DNA of 12,609 nucleotides from Pontiella desulfatans (GCA_029287275.1 JARFRL010000161.1:1-12609); one strand, 5' to 3'; counted from the first letter of the stretch, positions 1 through 7,745 are shown. Program-made: numbers and translations. The notes: generated by a model from the sequence alone, not told the origin.

Positions 1-554
1 GGTTGAGCGAGCCCTGAAACATGGAGCAGCTCCGGATGAGCGCCGACGGGAGCGACGCCATCGCCGGAGACCGCGGCCGCGTTGTCCTTTAATTCGCAAT
101 CGCGAACTTCGACGGGAATGGCGAGACTGAAGCTGGCGACCGCGCCGCCGACGGCGCCGGATCGATTCCCGGTGAATGAGCAATCGACGACCTTCACGCG
201 GCCCGCGCTTCCTTTGAGCGTTAAGTTGATTCCACCGCCACGCCCCTCCGCTGAATTTCCGTTGATGGAGCAGTTTTCCATCACGACGTCGCAGGTGGAG
301 TTGGAGTCGCAGTGCATATCCATCGCTCCGCCCCCTCCCTTGGGAGCGCGGTTGGCCTCTAGCGCAGAATCCACGATTCGAACCGTTGATGTCGAGCCCG
401 GGCCTATGCCTAGGCTGACACCACCGCCATTCGCCTCGGTGCTATTGCCTTGGATCACGCACTGTTCGAGGGTCAAACTGGATGAAGTTCCTTGATAGGT
501 CTGATAGAGGATTCCGCCCCCGTGCGTATCCGAAACGTTTTGTTCGATCCGACA
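1..554 (-). repeat. 31-residue beta-helix repeats in the kinase C-terminal region
   Basis: Six degenerate repeats of the form C-x-I/L/F-x-x-N, then 5-6 residues, then GGG/GGA and a hydrophobic residue. They begin at C1317 (CRIEQN), C1348 (CVIQGN), S1379 (SALEAN), C1411 (CSINGN), C1441 (CSFTGN) and C1469 (CELKDN), a spacing of 31, 31, 32, 30 and 28 residues. The first five carry a GG pair (GGGI, GGGV, GGGA, GGGI, GGAV); the sixth has only SGDG. The pattern matches the FxxN and GGA(I/L/V) motifs of chlamydial Pmp proteins and 'choice-of-anchor' beta-helix proteins of other bacteria. More repeats may lie beyond the window edge. This is protein-level repetition; the DNA has diverged. Confidence 0.85.
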
Positions 555-3500
555 GTCGCGCAGCGTCAAGTCGTCCGGATTTTGAATGAGAAGGCCACCG
601 CATCCATCCGGCGCGCGCCCTCCTCGGAGCGTGAATCCTTCGATCAAACTCGCGCCCGTCAATTTATACGCGCGCATGACCGCGTGGTTCTCGCCCGCCT
701 CCAGCACGCAATTGCTCGAGCCGCCCACGCCGCGTAGCGTGAGGGCGTCCTTCTGGAATAAATCGACCCATTGATCGGTTTCATACACGCCGTCGGCCAC
801 CAGCACGGTCTCCCCGGGATCGGCGGTATCGATCGCGTCTTGAAGGTTTCGCGCCGCCGTTTCCCACGTGGCGTACGGCCAGCAGTCCAGCCCGTTCTTC
901 GAGACATGGCGCGCCTTGGGGTCGGCCGGCAGCGGCGTTGGCTCGATCTCGCCCTTTAGCCGCGTCAATTCCAGCGCTCCGTTCCGAACCAGTGCCAAAA
1001 CCGCGCCATCGCAGCTCGGTGCCACATCGGATATCCCCTCCCCGAAAACCCGGGCGTCGGCGATCGGCAGGAGGTCGCCTTTCAGCGCCATTTGCACGCG
1101 CCCATCCTCCATAAGCAGGAAAACTTCGTCGGCGCGCGCGGCGTGCGCGGGAATCTTAATCCCTTGCTTAAGCCAATGGTTGTTCTTGGTTTCAAGCACG
1201 CCCCCCGTCGCCATATCGAGCTTCAAAAACCCGTCATACCAACCACTCACCCAGCAACGCGCCTTCCCCGTCGCCTTATCGGAAAACGGTACGAGGAAAC
1301 GGATGGACGAAGGGAAAACGGTCGACCAAAGGTGATTGGTCGGATCCAACCGCTCCGCGGCCATGGCGCTGGCTTCGAGCGCGTAACCCCGAGCAACCAG
1401 CAAGCGAGTCGGTCCATCGACACCGGCGGGCGCCACCACGTCGCGATAACTCTTTCGGTTTTCGGCCACGAGCGTTTTCCAGTCGGCGGTTCGGTAAACA
1501 TGCAGCCAATGACTCCAGTCCCCGCCCACGAGCAAGTACTCTCCGCGGTCATCGAACTTCAGGGGAGGATCTTCAACCCTCAGCCGCGGCAAAAACACGA
1601 TTTCACGCCCGGTTCGCGCGTCATACACGCGGGTTCCGCTTGGAACCAACGTCGCCAAATACCGCCCGGAAGGATCGCAAAGTATTTTTGTCGCGTCCGT
1701 CTCCTTCACCAACACCTCGACCGCGGGCACTTGGGCTCCCGCGCCGCGGATTTTCAAAACCACGTTTTTCTCGCCATCCTGCTTCATCAAAGCGAAAAAG
1801 GTGCCCGCCTCGCCCCCCGCGCAGACGCCCAAGCACCATTTTTCCAAAGCCAGGGATCGCGTGGCGAACCGGTGCGTTGAATAGGCGTGCAAGCGACCGG
1901 AGTCGTCGAGGGCGCAGAACAACCCCGCTTTAGGTAGCGAGCAATCGACCCAGCCTCTGGCAACGATTTTCGTGAGCAGGTCGTGACCCCGCTTGTCGCG
2001 CGTTGACCCGGCGAACAGGGTGTTGTCCGAAGCGATAATGGCGCACTCGAGGGTTTCGGCGTTCAGCGTCGCCATCGTCCAGCCGCGCACCGGCGCGGCG
2101 CGCGTCGCGTGCAACTCCGGTCCCCAATGGCTGGGTTGTCCGGAATCGAACACGCCCCGATAACGCGCGAAACTCGCCTTGCTCGGGGCGAAAACCGTTC
2201 CCCACATGTCGTTCAACCCGAAGAACATGTTGTTGTTGGCGAACCCGACGTCGCGGATCGCGGTATCGCGTCCGTAATAAAAGCCTCCGCGGATGAAATC
2301 CGGCAGTTCGAAAGCAAACACGAACACCCCGGCGGAAGCCTCGCGAAACAGCAACCATTTTTCGTCGGGCGAAAACTCCAACTTCGGCTTCCCCGCCAAC
2401 GTTTTCGCCTTCAGGTGCGTTTCCATGTCCACGAAATACCAACCCAGACATTTTTTCGCGCGCGTATCGACCCAGCAGATCGCCCCGCCCCCCAGCACCA
2501 CGGCGGCGCGATCTTGGGCGCGGTTAAGCAGGATTCCCGAGATGGGAAGAGCGCGTCCACGCGCCATCATCCACTCCCGAGACGCCTCATCGTTCGCCCT
2601 TTCGCGCTCGAAATCGGCAGGGAGCGCCGGAATATCCAACCGGCTCACATCAAGAATCGGAATCCATTCCGCGCCGTCTTTCCGATAGACCGTGGAGCCG
2701 CTCCCCGCCCATAGCGTTCCATCGGCGCTTTCATGCGTCGCCGCGGCGCTGGCCAATTCAAAGGGCAAATCAACGGTCTCGAGCGCGCGGCCGGGAGGCC
2801 GCCGTTTGCCGAACGTGAAATCGTGGATGGCGACGCGGGTTTCGGGCGCGTAACCCGCGTCGGGTTCCATCCGTATTTTTTTCATCGCGCGCCGACCGAC
2901 GACCCAAACACAATCCGCTTCCGCGGCGGGCAGGATGCCGAGCGCGTCGCGCGTTTTGGAATCGACCGCGCCGCGCCATGGATTCATCGCGGCGGCGACG
3001 CGGACGTCGAGCAACGCGCCCTGATCCAGCACGTCCATGCCGTATTCATCGTGGAGCTCCCAGAACGCGGCGACGGTCGCCTCGTAGTTCCGCTCGCCGT
3101 AGCTGGCGGCGATCAGGTTGACGAGGCTGCGCTGATGTTCCGCGGCGGTCCGTCGCTGTTCGGAACGGATCCAGACGAACGCCACGATGAAAAACAGCAG
3201 CAGCGCCAGCCCGAGCAGTCGAACGGAAAAGAGCAGCCAGCGGCTTCTCCGTTCGCGCGCGTCGCGCTCGTGGAGGGCCCGCGCGACGAGCGCGCTCAAT
3301 TCGCGGTGCGCGGGAACGTTGTTTTCCAGCAAGGAGAGCGCGAGCTCGAGATCGTTGTTGCCGAACGCGCCGCGGGCGTATTCGAGCGCGGCGGCCAGGC
3401 GAAGCGCTTCCGCGTCGGAATTCTCCGGCCAAAGATCCAACGCCTCGCGAAAACCGTGTATGGCGCGGCTGAACAGCTCGTAGTCCACCGTCGCCTTCGC

Positions 3501-4502
3501 CCGCGCCAGGTTCGCCTTGGCGTTGCGCGTCAACGTCAGGCTTTCGGAATGCGAGCGGTAGGCGCGGATCGCTTGCTGGAATTCCCGCGCGGTCGGGAAC
3601 CGGTCGGCGGGCGAGGCGGCCATCGCCTTGAGCGCGATCCGCGCGAGCTCGTCCTCGCTCTCGATCGGTTCGACGTGATTTTCCGAGGCGAGGTTGAGGC
3701 AGAGCGTCGGATCTTTTTCCCGCCGCGGCGGATGGCCGGCGAGGATCTGGTAGAGCATGGCGCCCAGCAGATACACATCGCTCGTCACGCCCAGCCGGTT
3801 CGCGTCGCCGCGGGCCATCTCGGGCGGCATGTAGGCGGGGGTTCCGCAAAACCCGACGTTCTCGGGATCGGTGTCCAACGACAGCGAGGCGCCCCAGTCC
3901 ATCACCATCACCTCGCCGAACTCGCCGAGCATGATGTTTTGAGGTTTCAGATCGCGGTGCAGCACGCCGCGGGAATGGGCGAAGGAGATCGTGTCGGCGA
4001 CGCGCGAAAGGATCTCGAGGTTTTCATCGGTCGTCTTGTTCGCCATCAACCGCGCCCACGGCACGCCTTTCACCTCTTTCATGGCGTAGAACAGCTCGCC
4101 GTCCGCGTTGACGCCAAGGTCGTAAACCGGCACCACGTTCGGGTGTTCGAGTTTGCCGGTCACGACCGCCTCGGTTATCAGGGCGTCGGCCGCGGCCGCG
4201 GAATTTCCGCGGCCGGGTTTGACCATTTTGATCGCGACCGGTCGGTCGAAGGCGGTCTGGTTGGCGGCGTACACCACGCCCATGCCCCCCGAGCCGAGCT
4301 TCTCCCCCAGCGTGAAATCGGGCGTTTGGTCCCCCGCGGACCGCAGGGAGCGGGCGCGCGGGCGGGTGTTCTCGATGGAGGGGAAGGTTTCCCGCGCGGC
4401 GCGGATCGAATCCTCGGAGGTGCCGTCCGCCGGGATGTTCTCCAACCAGAGGCTCAGTGTGGCGTCCCAGTCGTCTTCATCCGGATTTAGGCGATCAAAC
4501 AT
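1..4502 (-). CDS. Receptor-type Ser/Thr protein kinase with WD40-like and beta-helix sensor, partial at left edge
   Basis: The frame stays open from the ATG at 4502 to base 1, giving 1500 residues with no stop, so the C-terminus lies outside the window. Residues 63-315 are a Hanks-type kinase: glycine loop LGSGGMGVV (69-77), VAIK lysine K92, alpha-C glutamate E111, catalytic HRDLKPQN (182-189), DWG instead of DFG (D202) and PPE (226-228). All catalytic residues are present, so it should be active. Residues 320-415 form a TPR-like juxtamembrane part. One membrane segment spans about 422-444, which puts the kinase in the cytoplasm and the rest outside. Residues 520-1190 look like a beta-propeller, with WD40-like strands at F710-SPDEKW, C942-DPSGRYL and F983-DDRGEYLLVGG. 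From about 1198 a DUF1565-type start leads into a right-handed beta-helix. No good SD precedes the ATG, and the FHA stop is 18 bases upstream, so translational coupling is possible. Ligand and substrates are unknown. Confidence 0.93.
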   Translation of the reverse strand, partial: MFDRLNPDEDDWDATLSLWLENIPADGTSEDSIRAARETFPSIENTRPRARSLRSAGDQTPDFTLGEKLGSGGMGVVYAANQTAFDRPVAIKMVKPGRGNSAAAADALITEAVVTGKLEHPNVVPVYDLGVNADGELFYAMKEVKGVPWARLMANKTTDENLEILSRVADTISFAHSRGVLHRDLKPQNIMLGEFGEVMVMDWGASLSLDTDPENVGFCGTPAYMPPEMARGDANRLGVTSDVYLLGAMLYQILAGHPPRREKDPTLCLNLASENHVEPIESEDELARIALKAMAASPADRFPTAREFQQAIRAYRSHSESLTLTRNAKANLARAKATVDYELFSRAIHGFREALDLWPENSDAEALRLAAALEYARGAFGNNDLELALSLLENNVPAHRELSALVARALHERDARERRSRWLLFSVRLLGLALLLFFIVAFVWIRSEQRRTAAEHQRSLVNLIAASYGERNYEATVAAFWELHDEYGMDVLDQGALLDVRVAAAMNPWRGAVDSKTRDALGILPAAEADCVWVVGRRAMKKIRMEPDAGYAPETRVAIHDFTFGKRRPPGRALETVDLPFELASAAATHESADGTLWAGSGSTVYRKDGAEWIPILDVSRLDIPALPADFERERANDEASREWMMARGRALPISGILLNRAQDRAAVVLGGGAICWVDTRAKKCLGWYFVDMETHLKAKTLAGKPKLEFSPDEKWLLFREASAGVFVFAFELPDFIRGGFYYGRDTAIRDVGFANNNMFFGLNDMWGTVFAPSKASFARYRGVFDSGQPSHWGPELHATRAAPVRGWTMATLNAETLECAIIASDNTLFAGSTRDKRGHDLLTKIVARGWVDCSLPKAGLFCALDDSGRLHAYSTHRFATRSLALEKWCLGVCAGGEAGTFFALMKQDGEKNVVLKIRGAGAQVPAVEVLVKETDATKILCDPSGRYLATLVPSGTRVYDARTGREIVFLPRLRVEDPPLKFDDRGEYLLVGGDWSHWLHVYRTADWKTLVAENRKSYRDVVAPAGVDGPTRLLVARGYALEASAMAAERLDPTNHLWSTVFPSSIRFLVPFSDKATGKARCWVSGWYDGFLKLDMATGGVLETKNNHWLKQGIKIPAHAARADEVFLLMEDGRVQMALKGDLLPIADARVFGEGISDVAPSCDGAVLALVRNGALELTRLKGEIEPTPLPADPKARHVSKNGLDCWPYATWETAARNLQDAIDTADPGETVLVADGVYETDQWVDLFQKDALTLRGVGGSSNCVLEAGENHAVMRAYKLTGASLIEGFTLRGGRAPDGCGGLLIQNPDDLTLRDCRIEQNVSDTHGGGILYQTYQGTSSSLTLEQCVIQGNSTEANGGGVSLGIGPGSTSTVRIVDSALEANRAPKGGGGAMDMHCDSNSTCDVVMENCSINGNSAEGRGGGINLTLKGSAGRVKVVDCSFTGNRSGAVGGAVASFSLAIPVEVRDCELKDNAAAVSGDGVAPVGAHPELLHVSGLAQ

Positions 4503-4520
4503 GGAAAGAGCCTAGGGAAT

Positions 4521-4967
4521 TCACGCCCGCTTGACACGCAAAGAAACGCGGCCAAGTTGAACCACGTCGCCCGCGCGCAAATCCTCGTAGTCGATCGGCT
4601 TTCCGTTGAGCGACGTTCCGTTTTTGGAGCCGGCGTCGCACAGGCGAACGAGGTTGCCCACCGCCTCGAGGCGGCAATGCAGCCGCGACACGCCTTCTTG
4701 ATCCAACCGGAGATCCGCCTTCTCGCCGCGGCCGATCGTGACGGGCAAGCTCCCGACGTTCACGCGCAGCGCCTCCGCGCCGTCGAGCTCGAAAACGACG
4801 ATGGCGTCGCGCTCGAAATAGTCGCCGCGCGACTGAATGGAAAGGCGCGTTTTTTCCAGGCTCCACGCGCGGGTCGCGGCGAAGACGCCCTCGGCTTCCG
4901 CGGCGTCGCGCAAGCGCTCGATGATCTGATCGTCTGAAAGGTTTATTTTCCGGCCCGCGTCGCTCAT
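4521..4967 (-). CDS. FHA-domain protein (phosphothreonine-binding)
   Basis: A 148-residue soluble protein with a C-terminal FHA domain (about residues 53-148). Conserved FHA positions are all present: GR at 79-80, SRLH at 94-97, GSKNGT at 113-118 and LNG at 120-122. FHA domains bind phosphothreonine peptides and often act as adaptors or substrates of Ser/Thr kinases. The kinase gene begins 18 bases downstream and the sigma gene ends 9 bases upstream, so it is probably a partner in the same pathway. The N-terminal 50 residues (charged, with T/S residues) match no family I recognise and could hold a kinase target site. I chose the ATG at 4967 because AGGAG lies 5 bases before it. A GTG two codons upstream (4973) is also in frame but overlaps that SD. 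Confidence 0.9.
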   Translation of the reverse strand: MSDAGRKINLSDDQIIERLRDAAEAEGVFAATRAWSLEKTRLSIQSRGDYFERDAIVVFELDGAEALRVNVGSLPVTIGRGEKADLRLDQEGVSRLHCRLEAVGNLVRLCDAGSKNGTSLNGKPIDYEDLRAGDVVQLGRVSLRVKRA

Positions 4968-4972
4968 TTCCA

Positions 4973-4978
4973 CTCCTC
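4973..4978 (-). promoter_or_regulatory. SD of the FHA gene overlapping the sigma factor stop codon
   Basis: On the minus strand GAGGAG occupies 4978-4973, five bases before the ATG at 4967. It overlaps the TGA stop of the sigma gene (4979-4977). This decides the FHA start and implies coupled translation of the two genes. Confidence 0.8.
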
Positions 4979-5597
4979 ATTCCTCGTCGAGTATCTTCGC
5001 CACTTCCTGGCGGATGTACCTCAACACCCGATGCTTCACCGCGTAGATGGCGTTCGCGTCGAGCGTGGTCTCGTCGGCCACGTCCGCGGCCGATTGATCG
5101 TCCAGCACGTATTTTTTGAAAATCAGAAACGTTTCGGGGCCGATCCGTTCCTTCACCCGCTCCAACGCGGTTTCATAGATCGCCTTCTCCCATTCCAACC
5201 GCCAAACCGCCTCGTCCTTCGAGGATTCCTCCTCCAACTCGCTCTCCAGTTGGAGGCGGTATTCCGTCGAGACTTTTTGGCGGGAGCGCGTCCGGCGCAG
5301 GTGGTCGATCACCGCGTTGCGCGTGATGGTCTTGAGCCACCCGCGGAAGCGCCCTTTTTCCGGCGAGTAGTCGAACCGAATGATCTGCCGGAACACCTTG
5401 ACGCAGACTTCCTGCACGATGTCCTCGGCCTCGGCGTAGCTGATGGCGTAGTGCAGCGAATAGCCGAAAATCAGCCGGCCGTAGAGTTCGTGGAACTCGC
5501 TCCAGGCGGCGCCGTCCTCCCCGTCCTTGAGGCGCAGGAGCAGACTCTCGCGGGTTTGATAGGCCGTTAAACCCTCTTGTGATTCTTTCGTTTCCAT
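4977..5597 (-). CDS. ECF RNA polymerase sigma factor, kinase-linked type
   Basis: A 206-residue two-domain sigma factor that would direct RNA polymerase to a dedicated promoter set. The N-terminal TRESLLLRLKDGEDGAAWSEF-like start is typical of planctomycete ECF factors linked to Ser/Thr kinases. Sigma region 2 is about residues 30-102, with an acidic EAEDIVQEV in 2.2 (56-64) and RFRGWLKTITRNAVIDHLRR in 2.4 (83-102). Region 4 is about 140-196, with a helix-turn-helix around 167-195. Residues 103-139 are a charged linker. No anti-sigma gene lies beside it; an FHA protein and a kinase follow, which suggests control by phosphorylation. I chose the ATG at 5597, which fits the family length. An in-frame GTG at 5618 would add seven residues; neither start has a strong SD. 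Confidence 0.92.
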   Translation of the reverse strand: METKESQEGLTAYQTRESLLLRLKDGEDGAAWSEFHELYGRLIFGYSLHYAISYAEAEDIVQEVCVKVFRQIIRFDYSPEKGRFRGWLKTITRNAVIDHLRRTRSRQKVSTEYRLQLESELEEESSKDEAVWRLEWEKAIYETALERVKERIGPETFLIFKKYVLDDQSAADVADETTLDANAIYAVKHRVLRYIRQEVAKILDEE

Positions 5598-5663
5598 GAC
5601 GCGATTAAACCTGAACACGGACGCCGCGACAAACTCTTACGCGGATTTAAGAAATCGCCGCGA

Positions 5664-6155
5664 TTAATCGAGCTCCAGCACCGCGTCGAGCATCCGGTCG
5701 TCGTCGAACACGTAGCGGCCGGAAAATCCGCGGCCTTCAAGCAGGTAAGGGAACCAGGTGGAGTCGTCGGCCCACATGCGCTCGAAGGGCAGGTCGTCGA
5801 TCGAGCACCAAATCGGCGCGGCCTCGTCGGTTTCCGTCGGCTCGCCCTCGAAGTCGGTCGCGGTGTAGACGTAACCATGAATGGAGTTTCCGTCGGTGAA
5901 CTGGAAATGGAGCAAGCCGGCGAACTTCACGCCCAAAGGCGTGATGAGAAGCTCTTCCCGGGTTTCGCGAACCGCGCATTCCTCGGGCGTTTCGCCGGGC
6001 TCGAGCTTGCCGCCCGGCCCGTTGATCTTGCCCTTTCCAAATCCGCGCTTCTTGTGAATCAGCAGGATTTTCCCGTCCTTGATCACGAACATGAGCGTCG
6101 CGACCGTGACGGGATTCCAGTTCGCCCAATCGACGTCGTCCACCTTTTCGAACAT
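5664..6155 (-). CDS. NUDIX hydrolase, MTH1/MutT-like (probable oxidised-nucleotide pyrophosphatase)
   Basis: A 163-residue cytoplasmic protein. The NUDIX box lies at residues 49-71: G49, E55, R63-E64 and E67-E68, the metal- and diphosphate-binding residues, are in place, but the usual glycine near the end is L70. The C-terminal half reads like human MTH1: an MW-x-DD motif (W128, D130, D131) with exactly the spacing of the base-reading MTH1 residues W117, D119 and D120, followed by WFP (134-136). This points to hydrolysis of 8-oxo-dGTP, 2-hydroxy-dATP or similar to the monophosphate and PPi, as sanitisation. Substrate choice is inferred. It starts 6 bases after the mscS stop, with AAGGAAGG about 10 bases before the ATG, so it is almost surely co-transcribed with mscS. 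Confidence 0.9.
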   Translation of the reverse strand: MFEKVDDVDWANWNPVTVATLMFVIKDGKILLIHKKRGFGKGKINGPGGKLEPGETPEECAVRETREELLITPLGVKFAGLLHFQFTDGNSIHGYVYTATDFEGEPTETDEAAPIWCSIDDLPFERMWADDSTWFPYLLEGRGFSGRYVFDDDRMLDAVLELD

Positions 6156-6161
6156 GGAGGG

Positions 6162-7022
6162 CTAGCCTTCCTTGTGTTCGTGGATGTGCACGTCGCGCTG
6201 CGGGAATGGAATGGTGATGTCCATCTCGTCGAACTTTTTCTTGATGCCCTCGGTGACGCCGAAATAGACGGCCCAATAGTCTTTCGGGGCGCACCACGGG
6301 CGCACCGCGAAGTTGACGCTGCTGTCGGCCATTTCCGAAACGAGAATGTCGGGAGCGGGCGAGGACAGAATCTGCTTGAACTCGCCGAGCACTGATTCAA
6401 TCGCGGCGCGCGCTTTGTCGATGTCGTCGCCGTAGCTGATGCCCGCGGTGATGTCGACGCGGCGGGTGTCGTTGGCGGTGTAGTTCACGATGTTGTCCGA
6501 CATCAGCTTGGCGTTCGGCACGATGGTTTTACGGTTGTCGAGCGTGTCGATGTGCGTCGTGAGAATGCCGATATCGCGCACGGTTCCGAGCGCGCCGCCC
6601 GCCTCGACCACGTCGCCCACGGACACCGGTTTGAAGATGATCATCAGCACGCCGGCGGCGAAGTTCGAAAGCGAGCCCTGCAGCGCGAGGCCCACGGCCA
6701 GGCCGGCCGCGCCGAACACGGCGATCAACGAGGTGGTTTTGAAGCTCAGCGCTTCCAAGGCCGCGATGATGACGCACACCTGCAGCGCGACTTTCGCCAT
6801 GCCGGAAACGAATCCGATCAGCGTTTGATCCACCTTGTGGCGGGTCATGAGTTTGACGATGATTTTCGTGAGCAGCTTGGCCAGCCACATGCCCACGATG
6901 AAAATGACGAGCGCGCCGATGATCTTGAATCCATATTCCACGCCCATGGCTTGAATGTTCTCGATCATGGTGGGCGTTTCGGCGACGGATGTCTCGGCGA
7001 GTTGCGTGGCGTTCGTTTCCAT
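6162..7022 (-). CDS. mscS: Small-conductance mechanosensitive channel, MscS family
   Basis: A 286-residue inner-membrane protein, the same length as E. coli MscS. It would open on membrane tension and release solutes on osmotic downshock. Membrane helices are about 31-52, 66-92 and 98-128. The pore helix TM3 is very close to the E. coli one (FGAAGLAVGLALQGSLSNF, residues 103-121), with its Ala/Gly packing intact. The beta domain follows (GDVVEAGGALGTV, IVPNAKL) and the C-terminal alpha-beta domain ends with IPFPQRDVHIHE. The heptameric cytoplasmic vestibule should therefore be complete. The start is fixed by GGAGG six bases before the ATG, and a promoter lies at 7075-7102. The NUDIX gene follows after 6 bases. 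Confidence 0.96.
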   Translation of the reverse strand: METNATQLAETSVAETPTMIENIQAMGVEYGFKIIGALVIFIVGMWLAKLLTKIIVKLMTRHKVDQTLIGFVSGMAKVALQVCVIIAALEALSFKTTSLIAVFGAAGLAVGLALQGSLSNFAAGVLMIIFKPVSVGDVVEAGGALGTVRDIGILTTHIDTLDNRKTIVPNAKLMSDNIVNYTANDTRRVDITAGISYGDDIDKARAAIESVLGEFKQILSSPAPDILVSEMADSSVNFAVRPWCAPKDYWAVYFGVTEGIKKKFDEMDITIPFPQRDVHIHEHKEG

Positions 7023-7074
7023 TTAAGTCCTCCGGATTTGGGTTACACGTGGTTCACAACGCGAATGACCGCGA

Positions 7075-7102
7075 ACTATAAACGGCCGCGAATCGTTGGC
7101 AA
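7075..7102 (-). promoter_or_regulatory. Probable sigma70-type promoter of mscS and the downstream genes
   Basis: On the minus strand TTGCCA (7102-7097) and TATAGT (7080-7075) are separated by 16 bases. They match the TTGACA/TATAAT consensus at 5 and 5 of 6 positions. The -10 is about 53 bases before the mscS ATG. It could drive mscS-nudix and, by read-through, the sigma-FHA-kinase genes. Confidence 0.6.
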
Positions 7103-7136
7103 GGAATTAGGATTTCCGTTTTTCGTCCGCGGCGCG

Positions 7137-7700
7137 TCAAGACGCGGGGGGCTGCTCCGGGACGGACGGCGGCGGTTCGTTCGCCATCCGGTCGTGCGCG
7201 ACGACCACTTCGCCGACCACGCATTTAATGTCGAAAGGCATATCGAAAACCCGCGGGCCGGTTGGCGATTCCACCACGTGAACGAAGACCCCGACGACGC
7301 GGGCGGTGTTGCGGGATTCCGGAAGCACCTTCGCGATCACGCGCGCGCCCGGATCCAAACTGATTTCAATGTTCTCGCCGTCGAGCGCGTACGTTCCCTT
7401 CAACGCGGCGCTCGCGGGATCCGGGAAATCATCCGAGGTTCGCCAGGCGTTGGGATAGCCGGAAACACGGCTGGCGGCCGCGATGGCCCACTGATCCTTG
7501 TTGGTTCTATCGGCCCCCCTGAGCACCGCGCGCTGAACGTCGACGTCGTAGGTGCCGACCAAGGATTCGACCCGCAACAGCAGTTTTTCGTTATTCGTCG
7601 CGATCGGGGCCCGCGGACTATCGATCGGTTCGATGGTCGGGGTCGTGGTTTGGCAACCCGCGCAGCAAAGCAGAGCGAACAACATCAGATATTTAAACAT
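7137..7700 (-). CDS. Small predicted lipoprotein, unknown function
   Basis: A 187-residue protein that I do not recognise. The start MFKYLMLFALLCCAGC is a lipoprotein signal peptide with lipidated cysteine C16. The residue at -3 is Cys (CAGC) rather than the usual Leu, which is uncommon but tolerated. The mature part (about 172 residues) begins with a Thr/Pro-rich linker. It then has alternating hydrophobic stretches that suggest beta structure (for example ENIEISLDPGARVIAKV and ARVVGVFVHVVE) and ends in a Pro-rich tail. I chose the ATG at 7700 because it gives the signal peptide and has GAGGAG 6 bases upstream; longer in-frame starts would bury the signal. It is preceded by a 94-base gap holding a small inverted repeat and followed by the mscS promoter. 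Confidence 0.85.
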   Translation of the reverse strand: MFKYLMLFALLCCAGCQTTTPTIEPIDSPRAPIATNNEKLLLRVESLVGTYDVDVQRAVLRGADRTNKDQWAIAAASRVSGYPNAWRTSDDFPDPASAALKGTYALDGENIEISLDPGARVIAKVLPESRNTARVVGVFVHVVESPTGPRVFDMPFDIKCVVGEVVVAHDRMANEPPPSVPEQPPAS

Positions 7701-7726
7701 GCGAATCTCCTCGATTCTTGGCGTTC

Positions 7727-7745
7727 TTGATTGTTCTTCAATCAA
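7727..7745. repeat. Perfect 7-bp inverted repeat upstream of the lipoprotein gene
   Basis: TTGATTG at 7727-7733 and CAATCAA at 7739-7745 are separated by five bases. It lies 27-45 bases before the lipoprotein ATG. It could be an operator or a 5' UTR hairpin; no T-run follows on either strand to make it a clear terminator. Confidence 0.5.

Noticed and set aside
2733..4490. Plus-strand open frame of 585 codons opposite the kinase gene
   Set aside because: Its translation is rich in Arg, His and Gly without domain or motif, and it mirrors the high-GC third positions of the kinase codons. The minus strand here has an unmistakable kinase.
4973..4973. GTG start for the FHA gene
   Set aside because: It lies within the SD that serves the ATG two codons downstream.
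5598..5663. Separate promoter for the sigma factor
   Set aside because: I looked for -35/-10 pairs and ECF-type AAC/CGTC boxes in the 66-base gap; a CGTC is present but no well-spaced partner, so I did not call one.
6552..7730. Plus-strand open frame of 392 codons across mscS and the lipoprotein gene
   Set aside because: It runs antisense through two well-supported genes and a promoter, has no SD or recognisable domain, and is rich in Arg, His and Asp.
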